Source: Owenia fusiformis (Eukaryota > Annelida > Polychaeta > Sabellida > Oweniidae). Taken from it: 64,000 bases of DNA. Shown piece after piece: positions 11,101 to 23,268 of this stretch (position 1 is its first letter; each line of letters opens with the position of its first letter). The stretch lies in assembly GCA_903813345.2 (NCBI GenBank), contig CAIIXF020000003.1:5479815-5543814 (forward strand), given 5' to 3'. Position numbers and translations under genes: made by a program. The notes beneath the pieces were generated by a model. The model saw only the letters and a program-made list of their open reading frames with translations, was not told where the DNA came from and ran no database searches.

Positions 11101-14100
11101 CGGGGCAGTTTTGAATGAACCTTTGTTTCTTCCTACCAATATGACGTCATAAGATGCAATCGAACGCCTTGGCATGGATATCACTTGAAAGATAGTAGAA
11201 ATCGCTTTCCCATGATACCCCATATGGCCATGTTCACCTCAGTTGGGTGTACTCAATCTGTGATGCAATCTGTAAGGTGTACCCCTACCCCAAAGAAATT
11301 TCAAGAAATCTCAAAATCAAATTTCCTGAATTTTGCTAAAAGGACCTGTGTCTATAAGGATTGAATTTTCCTCCGTGCATTTTCTCAAATATAGGATTGT
11401 TATATACCATTGTGATCGGGATAATGCCTAAAATGCTAATATAACCATGTTGGAAGAAAACAAACTAATTCAGTTTACTATTAGGATATAGTCCTGAGTA
11501 AGGATATTAGCGGTTACCGTTAGTGATTTGGTTTTCTGAATAAAAAGTCATTTTCTCCTTCCCTACCCCATTGGAGCGCCATCTAGCGTTTGGGAAGTGA
11601 ATCGGGACTAAATATATATAGGGTAGGTCCTAATTTATCTGAAAACATGTCAGAGTTCAGTGGGAAATCTCATTTTAAGCTGGCGGCGGAGTGATTTTGA
11701 CCTTGGTGATTTTACCAGAATTCTCTGAGAAATCTGACGATAGAGGGGGTTAGTGTCTTCAAGTTTATTTATTTCAAAAATTCGGTGGACAACCCATGGT
11801 AAGATTGTTATAGCAGGCTAGGCGAGTCTCTCCCGAACACTGTGGTATGTTGCACTAGGCTTGGATACTAATCGTTAATAAGATACAGGGTAAAATGTTA
11901 TAATGGCCACCTATGGGAAACTCTACTGTGGTCTTCAACCTTAAGACAACAGCCCTGGGTCGCGCCTGAGACCAAAAACTGTTTCAAATAACCCTCCCCT
12001 AAATAATATTGGATAATCACATTTATGCGTCCGCGCGCAGCTCATCCACTGAACGAAACGCCACTTCCCGCTGAAATCACCGGGTATTGATTTTTCCCTT
12101 GGGTCAAAAGGGTCTTTTTACAACTTGCTTCAAATTGACCAATTTTTTTCAAAATCATCTACAAGTTCTCAGAAGTTCAAATCTGACTTAAGATTTTAGA
12201 TTCCACCTTCAATGACCTTCTCAGGGTGAAAAATTTGCTTTAAATTGACCAATTTTTAAAAAATCATCTACAGAGTTCTCAGAAATTCATATCTGACTTA
12301 AGATTGAACTAATTATATTTTGAGCAACTAGGTGGTGACATTTTGTCGTGTTAATGCCTTGTTGGACATGGCTGTACCATGGGCAAATGCAATTATAGAA
12401 ATGGAAAGCGATCAGAAAAAAACCAAGAAAATTTGTGACATTAAACATATATTTTTGCTCTTTTTTGCACTTGTAATGTGATTGAAAGTCCCACATGGTA
12501 CACATTAGTTCAGTTGAAGTTATCTCCATGCTGCACATTATTTCAGTGACATGATCCACATTCATTCAAACTGTCGCACAGCTGAAAAGATGGCTCTGAC
12601 CATGTTGGACTATTTATTTGATCGTGATATCCAGGCATGTTCCAACCTCAGCGGAATGGGCAAGTATGGCAAGAAACAGCTGGATCCACTCATGATTTAT
12701 GGCATAAGGTGTAAGTCATAATAAGTACATAATATAAACATTTACCTGAAGTGTATAAAATAAAAAAAATACATAGTTCCCAATATTATTAGTACCATAT
12801 ATACTAAAAAGGGTCACACAATGAGCATGTTGTATCCAGTATTTGTTTGTCCCTCTGTCTGTTTTTCAATCTGTCCACGAGTTGGATCAAACTAATATTG
12901 CAATTATGCTTTAGTTATATGCACGTTCAAAAAGTATGTATTTGACCTGTTATTTGACACACTTTGTACAAATATATTAAAGAGTTTGCCATACAAGATA
13001 TTTGACCACTTTCTCTGAACTTTTAGGCCACTTGATCCACAAGTTTGCAATAACAGAATCAGACTGGCATAGAATAAAGCTGAATATGGATTCCAAGTGC
13101 CGCACTGCATTTCGTCGCAAACAGAAGGGTCTCCCCCTAACAGTGAAGGCATTCCGGGGTAAAGCACCACCTGCATATATTTCAATGGAAGAAGCTGGTG
13201 AGATTTCACCCAACAATCAAGATGGTCTACAGCAGCTGCAAGATGGTGCCAGTGTACATCTGAATCAGGTAAGATGTAATCTCATCTTTGTTCCATGGTA
13301 GCAAGAGATAAGTAAAAAAATGTTTACTCATCCGCTTGCCAAAATATTTTATGTTCTCAGAAAATGTCAACACAAAGAAATCCAAAGCAGATAACTGATT
13401 TGAATAATTCCAGATTTGAAAATTAGGTAAAATTCACATAAATATACATGTTTGCAGCCCTCTGAAGCAGATCTCCAGCAGGCCATAGCAAATGCCTTCC
13501 AAAGGGGACAAGCAGGGGAAATGATTCAACAGGGTGAGATACAAGTACTCCATGCAACACCAGAGCAGATCAATCAGCTACAACAAGGACACCATATACA
13601 AATCCTGCAAGATGGACAGATAATTCAGGTAACACCAAGTACCTAAATTAATGTGCTATGAATTTGGACAAAATCTGTCCAAAAGATTTTTTCAAAATGG
13701 CATCTCATTTCATGGCAATAATTTAATGTTTTTGGCTGTAACTTGTTGGATTTTCAAGGTTTGTTCATATTCTGAAATATGTTTTCAAAATGCCGTTTGA
13801 GTCAGATAGTAACTTCTTTTGATGTCATAACAAACTCTGTTATTATTTGAATTTTGCTTGATGGATTTTGTTTGACTGTGAAATGGTTATGCATCCAATG
13901 TCCTTTTTGATGAATTAAGTAAAATAAGGAATAGTTTGAGAAAACATGTTAGGTGGAATTTGCTACTCTATGGGTGCATATTTACTGAGGTGCCAGTGGG
14001 TGTTACCATTTTCACCATGGCAGAGAAAAGGTTCCTAAACTTGAATATTAAGTAGATTAAGTGGATCAATTTTCTGACCTTTTTATTATCCGACTGAATG

Positions 14101-16022
14101 AAGTTTGTTGGGATATAGAGAAGCTGTCTGCCCATGCGTTAGTCCTGTTCATTTGTCCAGTCAACATCTCAAATACACGTTAATAGATTTGATTCAAATT
14201 TTGAGAACTCAAATATAAGTTGATAGATTTGGTTCAAATTTTATATGCTGATGCCAAGGGGAAATAGAGCTTTGCACAAGAAGAGATTTTTAAAATGGTC
14301 ACTGAATTTCAAAATGGTTCCCATTTTTTTCATTCAAATTTTATATGCAGATGCCAAGGGAAAATAGAGCTTTGCACAAGAAGAGATTTTTAAAATGGTC
14401 ACTGAATTTCAAAATGGTCACTGAATTTCAAAATGGTTCCCATTTTTTTTCATTCAAATATTATATGCTGATGCCTGGGGACACTGATTAAGAAGGAATT
14501 TTTAAGATGGTAGCTGAATTACCAGTTTAAATACCAGTTCAAAGACGTGGTTCAAATAGTATGTGCTGATGCCTAGAGACAAAGGTGCTGGACTGATTTG
14601 GTTGCAAGTTTTATATGCTGATGCCTGGCGTCAAAGGAGTTCTGCTTGATAAGAAATTTTCAAAATGACAGCTGACTTTTAAAATGGCTGCCATTTTTCG
14701 TAAAAAAATATGATCTTCGATACCTCAAATACCAGTAGACAGATTTGGATCAAATTTTGTATGCTGATACCAAGGGGCAAGAAAACATTTTCAAGGTCAC
14801 TATTTTTCAAAAAAATTTTTGCTTGGTGGGATTTGATAATTATTCATAATACCTGTAAAACATGAGCTCCATGGGGAACCTACATGGCATAAAAATTGAT
14901 GAACAAATTGAGACGCAGTTTTGTGTGAAGATCTTTGTCTTCAGTTTGAATGTTTAATGTCTCACATCACATCATCACTTTACCTTGTTGTATTGTTGTA
15001 TACCAGGGGTTAAGGTCAGAAGAGGGAGAACAAGTGGCTGTTCCAATGGGCCAGGAAGATGGGGAGGGAATGACAGCAGAGTCTGGGGAAGAGCTTAGAA
15101 TTGATCATCAAGAAGACCAGGTAATTATAGTGTCAACAAGAATATGTAATTACCAAGTTTGGAGAAATTCACCTGATTCGGTGGACCAGTTTCCTCTGTT
15201 CTAAGTACAGGGTTCTGAACGTAGACAGGCTGGGCTAAAACAAAAATTGTGCTTGGTTTGTACTACCAAGGGACTAATTTGTCAAATTAAAAACTTGATC
15301 AGACAAAATAACACTCTAACCTGTATCAGAGCTACTAGAATTCTGTGCTACAAAATGCAAAATTCTGCAAGAAAAAATAGAATTCTGCAAGCAAAAATGT
15401 GAAATTCTGCAACAATTCACCTTTTTTTGTTGAAATAGTTTGAAAATCAAAATAAAACTGCCATATATGATCATGTATTTGACAACACATATATTTAGTA
15501 ACAATATAGAGATGATATATTGGCCAGGAGCAAGAGAAAACGAGTACCTTCACATATTTCGTGACTCACATTAGGTGTTCTTGACAAAGCAACCTCAAAA
15601 AATAAAAAAAAATAAAAAGTTTTCTGTTTAAATCCCTAAAAAAGTGAGCTACAAATAATTTAAATGATCTACAAGCAGCTCAAACAATGCTAGTTACTTC
15701 TGTGAAAATTCCACGAAAATCAACAGAAATTCAACATTCTGCAAATTTTTTCAAAACTAAAAATTCTGCATTTTTTGTGCCGTGGCGTGGAAAAACAGGA
15801 TTCTAGTACCCATGCTGTATGGCTAATAGGTTGTTAACCAGCACAAAGTTAGTTTTATTTTGTTAATTCTTTAACTGTTTGTCTTTGCAGCATGATCATG
15901 TTGGTAGAGAAGAAGAGGATGATTCAGAAGATCAACCTCAGGATGACCTCACCCAAGATGAAGGAAATCTTGTTGTCACAACAGAAGGTGAACTCCTCCG
16001 CATAGAGAGGGCGTCACCATAG
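5189..16022 (+). CDS. BANP: BANP/SMAR1 orthologue, BEN-domain nuclear protein (11 coding exons)
   Basis: Coding exons: 5189-5288, 5560-5639, 7046-7221, 7474-7553, 8055-8198, 8389-8464, 12547-12710, 13027-13268, 13458-13628, 15007-15120, 15891-16022. All junctions are GT-AG and in phase, giving 492 residues, close to vertebrate BANP. An acidic N-terminus is followed by EPAQKRFKSE, matching the vertebrate EPALKRQRLE region. Exon 3 carries a probable coiled coil (ICLRLDNIESKLE, about residues 70-98). Exons 5-6 carry GPNVTLITLNTE and WLGDEHNPEMRVRV. Exons 7-8 encode the BEN domain (NCRTAEKMALTMLDYLF, GKYGKKQLDP, ITESDWHRIK, SKCRTAFRRKQKG; about 219-310). The tail is Gln-rich, then acidic. The family binds DNA in the nucleus and regulates transcription and chromatin; vertebrate BANP recognises an unmethylated CGCG-containing motif. 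The start ATG lies directly after an acceptor, implying a non-coding upstream exon. No damage is visible. Confidence 0.95.
5750..6454. mobile_element. piggyBac-type MITE in BANP intron 2
   Basis: A 705-bp element with terminal inverted repeats CCTTTAGCATGCTGGC (5750) and GCCGGCAGCATGCTAAAGG (ending 6454). It is flanked on both sides by TTAA (5746-5749 and 6455-6458), the target duplication typical of piggyBac elements, whose ends usually start with CCY. There is no transposase open frame, so it is non-autonomous. The internal sequence is not related to the surrounding intron. Confidence 0.8.
7780..7975. repeat. Short tandem/palindromic repeat (ACCGGTAATTACCATG units) in BANP intron 4
   Basis: About eight degenerate ~20-bp units built from ACCATGG, AAAACCGG and TAATTACC or TATTTACC. 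Because ACCATGGT and ACCGGT are self-complementary, the stretch can fold back on itself. Intron sequence; no gene. Confidence 0.6.
10385..10407. other. Assembly gap (23 N)
   Basis: A run of 23 undetermined bases in BANP intron 6. The left side ends in TCCTTAAGGATGT and the right side starts with GGGAACATCCTTAGGAT. The gap size may be nominal. Confidence 0.99.
10418..10878 (+). repeat. Exact 461-bp direct repeat, copy 1
   Basis: Identical by eye over its whole length to 11481-11941 (offset 1063). Starts at TTAGGATATAGTCCTGAG and ends at GTCTTCAACCT. It lies ten bases from the assembly gap. Confidence 0.9.
11481..11941 (+). repeat. Exact 461-bp direct repeat, copy 2
   Basis: Second copy of 10418-10878, after 602 bases of different sequence. 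Both flanks differ from copy 1. Confidence 0.9.
14160..14800. repeat. Diverged ~100-bp tandem repeat in BANP intron 9
   Basis: About five degenerate copies of a unit with AGATTTGGTTCAAATTTTAT, ATGCTGATGCC and AAATGGTCACTGAATTTC. One pair (14240-14340 and 14340-14440) is nearly identical, showing recent duplication. No gene. Confidence 0.7.
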
Positions 16023-16623
16023 CAACGCTCTAAATAGTATTCATCTTAGTTGCACACACAGAAATTACAATGTGACAAGATGATTTGAACCTGAGTTTAT
16101 CATCTGTTCCAAACTTTCAAGATTTCAACTATCTCTGACCGTGAAAACTTCCTAGAAGTGGAACCTTTTCGTATTAATGTAGTGATAGTGGATGATATGA
16201 AAATTGATAACAGAATCACCCCAACCGAATAACTTCTGCAGTTGGGATATGAAAATTTCCCCATGAGGAGAATCATCGAGAAAATAGAAAATATCTATTC
16301 ATTTTGAGATTTCAGAAGTATTTTACTCTTTACTCATATCAAAATTTTATAGTAGATCACAGATATCATGGAGTCTACTTCGGTTAATTCAAAATTGCCA
16401 TTTTAATTCAGGGGTTTGTGTTAATTTCAAGATACATCTCCGGTATGTCAATGTGTGATGATTAACGTCAAAGATTTTGCTCATCAGGTTTGCAACTCCA
16501 ATGGAGTTACCATTTTTAGTTAAAATTATTGTATATCCAAAAGGAATGATGAAATTGTATATATTTATAAATCGTGTTTGTAAATATGAACAAATGAGAC
16601 CAAGTAGTATTTAACTTAATATA

Positions 16624-16629
16624 AATAAA
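16624..16629 (+). terminator. Candidate polyadenylation signal of BANP
   Basis: AATAAA lies about 600 bases after the BANP stop, in an AT-rich stretch with no splice signals or open frame between. Several near-variants occur nearby, so this is the best candidate rather than a certain site. Confidence 0.4.
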
Positions 16630-17465
16630 TGAAATGTCTTATTGATGATGGAGCAGCAGAGGCCATTGTCTGATTGTTGTGTATATGAAATGCAGACAAA
16701 AGAAGTGTACAAAAATGTTAAAATACTATCAATGAATTGTGATACTATATATAATAAAGTCATACATATGTTTATGTATGTGCACTTATATCGTGAATAT
16801 ATGAAATTGAATATGCTAAATATTTGGTTATTTTTATTGTATTATTATTATCAGTATTGTCATTAAAATTGAAGCTGCTTTTTCCTTTTAGCCTCAATCT
16901 AGATCTAAAGGGGTTGTTTCTTTATAGTGTCATATGTCATATTGTAAGGTTATGTAACATCATTTGACATTCTTTATCCAATTTTGATGAACTTAAACAT
17001 GTATCCATCTTAAATTTTGGCTATCTTCTATATTTGATCTTAATTGTCTTCGAAAAAGAAATGAGGATTGTATGGAAAATATTGGCGTTTTAGAGTTTAC
17101 GAATTCAATAACACTCTCTACCCTGAAATTCTATGTAGTGAATCAATTTTTAAATAACACAGCATAAAAATAACTGGAATTTAAGTAAGCTGCAAACACG
17201 GGATATTTAGCTCGGGATAGAATCCCAAATCATAATACTCTATCGAATAATTTTGTTTATATACCCGATCAACTTTTCTACATTTTTTCATGAACAGTCT
17301 GATATTGGATAATTTATAAGAAAAATTTAAATTGAAATACAATATCAATTAGATAAATATGAAAATATCAGAGATTGAAATGACGTAGAAGTAATTTATA
17401 TGCAGTATTTAAAGAAGGCAGTCCTTGTCGTTCAATGACCAAACGCAGAAATACAAGTTGCCTAT
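16630..17465. other. Intergenic stretch after BANP
   Basis: AT-rich DNA with only short chance open frames and no recognisable gene or repeat until the fold-back element begins. Confidence 0.5.
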
Positions 17466-17929
17466 TTACTCTAAGAGCGAGGAGGAAAATTCTTAATAAA
17501 TGGAGTATAGTTGGTTTGGCAGCATTTTCAGTTAGAGGGACGTCTTGGATGAAAATTCTACCTAGGTGATAGCTTCACAGAGTGGTACATAATTCTTTTT
17601 TTTCAGGGGTTAGCCCCCCACCCCCCAAAAACACCCCACCCCCGGAAAATAATTTTTTCATTCTCAATAACTTTAGATATCTTGATGTTTGTAAGTTACA
17701 TACATAGACATTATATATATGAATCATTTGCAAAATAAATAATGCAAATCACTCCTAAAGAATTTGGAAAATACTACAAAGTATGTACCCCAGGGGGCAA
17801 ATTCGTGACCATATTTTCTTACTATCTAGAGCCTCACTTTTCAATCAGACACTGGAAGACATTGAAAAATTTCATGTGAAGTGCCCAGTAGCAGGGCTAT
17901 AAGCTCTGAAAGGTTCAAACTTATTGAAT

Positions 17930-20790
17930 CAGTAGGAGCCGAGGAAAAAATTGTTGATTTTTTGAAAAATTTGACATTTTTGAGAGGGTGATTTTGTGTA
18001 TGACTATAGCTGATGCCTATGGTTTCCAGATCTATCCCTCTTTGATGATAAATCTGGTTTTGAAGTATGGAACTAAGATGTAAAAAATAATTAAAATGGG
18101 TTTTAAGGAAGTTAAATGTTTTAAACAAGTTCAAAATTCCAAGAATTGTACAATATCAGGTCTGAATTCACAAATTTTAGGTAAGACCTTGGATGAGCCT
18201 TAGATTTTTTACATCTGTCCCCCTTTGATGATATTTATGGTTTTGTAGTATGGAACTAAGATGTACAAAATAATTTAGATGGTTTTTAAGAAGGTTTAAG
18301 GATTTTAACAAGTTCAAAATTTGAAGAATTGTACAATATCAGGCCTGAATTTACGAATTTCAGGTAAGACCTTGGATGAGCCTTACATTTTTCACAACTG
18401 TCCCTCTTTGATGATATTTATAGATTTGTAGTGTGGAACTAAGATGTACAAAGTAATTTAGATGGTTTTTAAGAAGGTTTAAGGATTTTAACAAGTTCAA
18501 AATTTGAAGAATTGTACAATATCAGGTCTGAATTTACGAATTTCAGGTAAGACCTTGGATGAGCCTTATATTTTTTACATTTGTCCCTCTTTGATGATAT
18601 GTATGGTTTTGTAGTATGAAACTAATTAGTAAAAAATAATTAAGATGGATTTGAAGAAGGTTTAAGGATTTTAAATGAGTCCAAAATTTGAAGAATTGTA
18701 CAATATCAGGTCTGAATTTATGAATTTCAGGTATGACCTTGGATGACCCTTATGTCTTTTAAATCCCCCCTCTTTGATAGTATTTATGGTTTCATAGTAT
18801 GGAACTAAGATGTAAAATATAATTTAGATGAATTCTAAGAAGCTTTAAGGATTTTAACAAGTTCAAAATTTGGAGAATTGTACAATATCAGGTCTGAATT
18901 TACGAATTTCAGGTAAGACCTTGGATGGCTCTTATGTTTTTTTTACATCTGTCACTCTTTGATGATATGTATTGTTTTGTAGTGTGGAACTAAGATGGAA
19001 AAAATGGTTTGGATGGTTTTGAAGAGTGTTTAGGGATTTCAATGAGTCCAAAATTTGAAGAATTGTACAATATCAGGTCTGAATTCTCTAATTTCAGGTA
19101 TGACCTTGGACGACCCTTTTGTTTTTTACATCTGTTCCTCTTTGATGATATTTATGGTTTTATAGTATGAAACTAAGATGTAAAATACAATTTAGATGAA
19201 TTTTAAGAGATTTAAGGATTTTAACAAGTTCCAAATTTGAAAAATTGCACAATATCAGGTCTGAATTTATGAATTATAGGTAAGACCTTGGATGGCTCTT
19301 ATGTTTTACATCTGTCACTCTTTGATGATATGTATTGTTTTGTAATGTGGAACTAAGATGTTAAAAATGATTTAGATGGTTTTGAAGAGTGTTTAGGGAT
19401 TTTAATGAGTCCAAAATTTAAAGAATTATACAATATCAGGTCTGAATTTTCGAATTATAGGTATGACCTTGGACGACTCTTTAATTTTTTACATCTGCCC
19501 CTCTTTAAAGACAGTTATAGTTTTATGATATGGAACTAAGATGTAAAATATAGTTTAGATGAATTTTAAGAAGGTTTAAGGATTCTAACAAGTTCAAAAT
19601 TTGAAGAATTGTACAATATCAGGTCTGAATTTACAAATTTTAGGTAAGACCTTGGATGAGCCTTATATTTTTTTACACCTATCCCTATTTGATGATATGT
19701 ATGGTTTTGTAGTGTGGAACTAAGATGTAAAAAATAATTTAGATGCATTTTAAGAAGGCTTAAGGATTTTAATTTGAAGAATTGTACAATATCAGGTCTG
19801 CAATGAATGAATTTCAAATATAACCTTGGTTAGCCCATATGATTTTAACACCTATCCCCTTTTCATGATATATTTGGTTTAGTTGTGTGGAAATATGTAT
19901 AACATAATTTACATCGGTTTTAAAGAAGCTTAACATTTTTTTAACAAGTTCAAAATCTTGGCGTATAGTACATGAATTTAAAGTATAACCTTGCTCGGCC
20001 CTTATATTTTTAACATCTATCCTTTTTTGATGATATATATGGTTTAGTAGTGTGGAGCTAATATATAAAACATAATCAAGATGGGTTTTAAAGAAGTTTA
20101 AGGTTTTAAATAAGTTCAAATTTTCACAAATTGTACAATATCAGAGCAGATATTAATGAATTTTAGGTATTATGTTTTTACATCTATCCTTTTTTGATGT
20201 CATATATGCTTTAGTAGTGTTGAACTAAGATGTAAAACAAAATTTAGACAGGTTTTAAAGAAGTTTAAGGTTTTAAACAAGTTCAAATTTTGACGAATTG
20301 TACAATATCAGAGCTGATATTCATGAATTTGGGGTATTTAGGTGAGCCTTATGTTTTAACATCTATCCCTTTTTGATGACATATATGCTTTAGTAGTGTT
20401 GAACTAAGAGGTTAAACAAAATTTAGACAGGTTTTAAAGAAGCTTAAGGTTTAAAGAAGTTAAAAAATTGAAGAATTGTATAATAACAGGTCTGGAATTT
20501 ATTAATTTTAGGTATAACTGTGAATGGCCCTTATTCGTTTTTAACATATATCTCTCTATGATGACATATATGGTTTTGTAGTATGAAACTAAGAGGTAAA
20601 ACATAATTTAGATGGGTTTTAAGGAGGTTTAAGGTTTTAAACCTGTTCAAAACTTGACACATTGTACAATATCATATCTTCTGACATTAATGAATTTCAG
20701 GTATGTATCTCTCTATGATGATATACATGGTTTAGTAGTATGGAACTTAGATGTAAAACATAATTTAAATGGGTTTTAAGGAAGTTTAAA
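17930..20790 (+). repeat. ~182-bp satellite array, left arm
   Basis: About fourteen units, recognised by GTACAATATCAGG recurring every 181-187 bases (for example near 18148, 18329, 18510, 18697, 18879, 19064), followed each time by a GACCTTGGATGAGCC block and CTTTGATGATAT. Units become more diverged toward 20.8 kb. Open frames here on either strand are by-products of the repeat. Confidence 0.9.
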
Positions 20791-20794
20791 GGTC

Positions 20795-21300
20795 AGATCT
20801 ATGGGTGTGACAAAATTACAAGCAACATGTACAATTCATGTACCAATCTATTCCTTACATTCTCTAATACAATATTTCAAAAACGATTCACGATGTGTTA
20901 AGTTTAAAGGCAGAATCAGATCTATGGGTGTGACAAAATTACAAGCAACATGTACAATTCATGTACCAATCCATTCCTTACAATCTCAAATACAATATCC
21001 CCAAAAAGATTCACGATGTGTTAAAAATTGATGAAGTAATAATGGATTCAAAAAGCAAAAATGGGTGAAAAATGTTTAAATTCTCCCAAAATAATAAGAA
21101 TGGTAACCATGCTTATGGAAAAATAATACATTATTGTAGAAATCTTTAGTTTTCCTGAAATAAAGTACATGCAGTTTGGGTATTATTAGCAAATAGACAT
21201 GAAAAGGAATGACATAAGCCAGAAATATTAAAAAAGGTCCATGTGCATTGCAGTATGGCAAGTGATTTTAGACGGTCATATATTTCACCATGAGTACTTT
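20795..21300. repeat. Dispersed repeat in the fold-back spacer (two tandem copies of ~125 bp plus tail)
   Basis: Two direct copies of a unit starting GATCTATGGGTGTGACAAAA (20797 and 20922), then a tail with GAATGGTAACCATGCTTATG. The same unit and tail recur in inverse orientation at about 56410-56715, so the middle of the fold-back element contains an independent dispersed repeat. Confidence 0.7.
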
Positions 21301-21449
21301 CTGGGCATAAATACAGTGGTTTTTATTTTAAAAAAATGTTTTCTTTCAAGTGAAGTCCCCATGAAAAATTATAAATAGGGACTCCATTTTTTCTAAATGT
21401 TTAGAGCCAACCAAGGTTATATTTGAAATGTCGTGTTAATTGCCGAATT

Positions 21450-22860
21450 AATATTGTACAATGCGCCAAGATTTCCTCAAATCCCTAAATCTTCTTAGAA
21501 TCCATCTTAATTGTTTTTTTACATCTATTTTACATCTTAGTTCTACACTACAAAACCATACATATCTTCAACCAGGGACAAATGTAAACAATATATGGCT
21601 CACCAAAGGTCTTACCTGAAATTCGTAAATTCAGACCGGATATTATACAATTTTTAAAATTTTGAACTTGTTAAAATCCTTAAACCTTCTTTTTTTAAAG
21701 TCCTTAAACCTTCTTAAAATTCATCTAAATTATATTTTACATCTTAGTTCATTAGTATAAAAGCATAAATATCATTAAAGAGGGACAGATATAAAAACAT
21801 AAGGGTCATCCAAGGTCATACCTGAAATTCATAAATTCAGACCTGATATTGTACAATTCTTCAAATTTTGGACTCATTAAAATCCTTAAACCTTCTTCAA
21901 CACCATCTAGGTTATTTCTTACATATTAGTTTCACACTACAAAACCATAAATATCATCAAAGAGGGACAGATGTGAAAAATATAAGGCTCATCCAAGGTC
22001 TTACCTGAAATTCGTAAATTCAGACCTGATATTGTACAATTCTTCAAATTTTGAACTTGTTAAAATCCTTAAACCTTCTTAAAAACCATCTAAATTACTT
22101 TGTACATCTTAGTTCCACACTACAAATCTATAAATATCATCAAAGAGGGACAGATGTGAAAAATATAAGGCTCATCCAAGGTCTGTCCTGAAATTCGTAA
22201 ATTCAGACCTGATATTGTACAATTCTTCAAATTTTGAACTTGTTAAAATCCTTAAACCTTCTTAAAAACCATCTAAATTACTTTGTACATCTTAGTTCCA
22301 CACTACAAATCTATAAATATCATCAAAGAGGGACAGTTGTGAAAAATATAAGGCTCATCCAAGGTCTTACCTGAAATTCGTAAATTCAGACCTGATATTG
22401 TACAATTCTTCAAATTTTGAACTTGTTAAAATCCTTAAACCTTCTTAAAAACCATCTAGATTATTTTGTACATCTTAGTTCAACACTACAAAGCCATAAA
22501 TATCATCAAAGGGGGATATATTTAAAAAATCTAAGGCTTATCCAAGGTCTTACCTAAAATTCGTGAATTCAGACCTGATATTGTACAATTCTTGGAATTT
22601 TGAACTTGTTTAAAACATTTAACTTCCTTAAAACCCATTTTAATTATTTTTTACATCTTAGTTCCATACTCCAAATCCATATTTATCATCAAAGAGGGAT
22701 AGATCTGGAAACCATAGGCATCAGCTATAGTCATACACAAAATCACCCCTCTCAAAAATGTCAAAATTTTCAAAAAATCAACAATTTTTTTCTCGGCTCC
22801 TACTGATTCAATTAGTTTGAACCTTTCAGAGCTTATAGCCCTGCTACTGGGCACTTAGCA
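21450..22860 (-). repeat. ~182-bp satellite array, right arm
   Basis: About seven units of the same satellite in inverse orientation (GACCTGATATTGTACAATTC near 21840, 22020, 22205, 22390 and 22570). Adjacent units at 22000-22450 are almost identical to each other, more so than left-arm units. Confidence 0.9.
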
Positions 22861-23268
22861 TGAAAATGTTCAATGTCTTCCAGTGTCTGATTGAAAAGTG
22901 AGGCTCTAGATAGTAAGAAAATGGGTCACGAATTTGCCCCCTGGGGTACATACTTTGTAGTATTTTCCAAATTCTGTAGGAGTGATTGGCATTATTTATT
23001 TTGCAAATGATTCATATGTATAATGTCTATGTATGTAATTTAAAAACATCAAGATATCTAAAATTATTGAAGATGAAAAAAATATTTTCCGGGGGTGGGG
23101 TCTTTTTGGGGGGTGGGGGGCTAACCCCTGAAAAAAAAGAATTATGTACCACTCTGTGAAGCTATCACCTAGGTAGAATTTTCATCCAAGACTTCCCTCT
23201 AACTGAAAATGCTGCCAAACCAACTATACTCCATTTATTAAGAATTTTCCTCCTCGCTCTTAGAGTAA

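Larger units (their letters stand above)
9061..12092. mobile_element. Nested element with CAATACCCGG ends inside the TGTCACCACC element
   Basis: Short inverted ends CAATACCCGG (9061-9070) and CCGGGTATTG (about 12081-12090) bracket sequence unlike the flanking ~125-bp array, while the array resumes on both sides (GGTCAAACAAGGGC before, GGGTCAAAAGGGTC after). It contains the assembly gap and the exact 461-bp duplication, so its true internal length is uncertain. No supported coding region. Confidence 0.45.
8555..12340. mobile_element. Composite insertion with TGTCACCACC terminal repeats in BANP intron 6
   Basis: Starts with TGTCACCACCAAGAAG (8555) and ends with the inverted CTAGGTGGTGACA (to 12340). 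Inside each end lie imperfect tandem copies of a ~120-130-bp unit (core TTGCTTCAAATTGACCAATT, then GACCTTCTCAAGGTCAAA). A second copy of the same family lies at 46650-47343. The array here is interrupted by a nested element (9061-12092). No transposase is visible. The outer TIR and the shared internal sequence (TTATGGTCTCC, then GCGTCTGTAACAAATTC) with the other copy support a mobile family. Confidence 0.6.
17466..23268. mobile_element. Fold-back-like element with satellite-built inverted arms
   Basis: The outer ~460 bp of each end are inverted copies of each other with roughly 95% identity by eye (TTACTCTAAGAGCGAGG at 17466; its complement ends at 23268). They include the landmark GGGGTTAGCCCCCCACC and AGTATGTACCCCAGGGGG. 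Inside, both arms consist of ~182-bp tandem units (core GAATTGTACAATATCAGGTC, then TTGGATGAGCCTTA), running plus-sense from about 18.1 to 20.8 kb and minus-sense from about 21.45 to 22.65 kb. The unequal arm length, tandem-repeat arms and unrelated middle are known features of fold-back (FB/Galileo-type) transposons. No transposase is seen, so it is either a non-autonomous member or an inverted satellite. Confidence 0.7.

Noticed and set aside
10418-11941. The 461-bp direct repeats as the two ends of a small LTR element
   Set aside because: No TG...CA ends, no primer-binding site and different flanks; a duplication or assembly artefact explains it better.
17841-20119. Minus-strand frames with repeated FKTHFNYFLHLSS
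   Set aside because: Products of the 182-bp satellite; the same peptide recurs in the other arm on the opposite strand.
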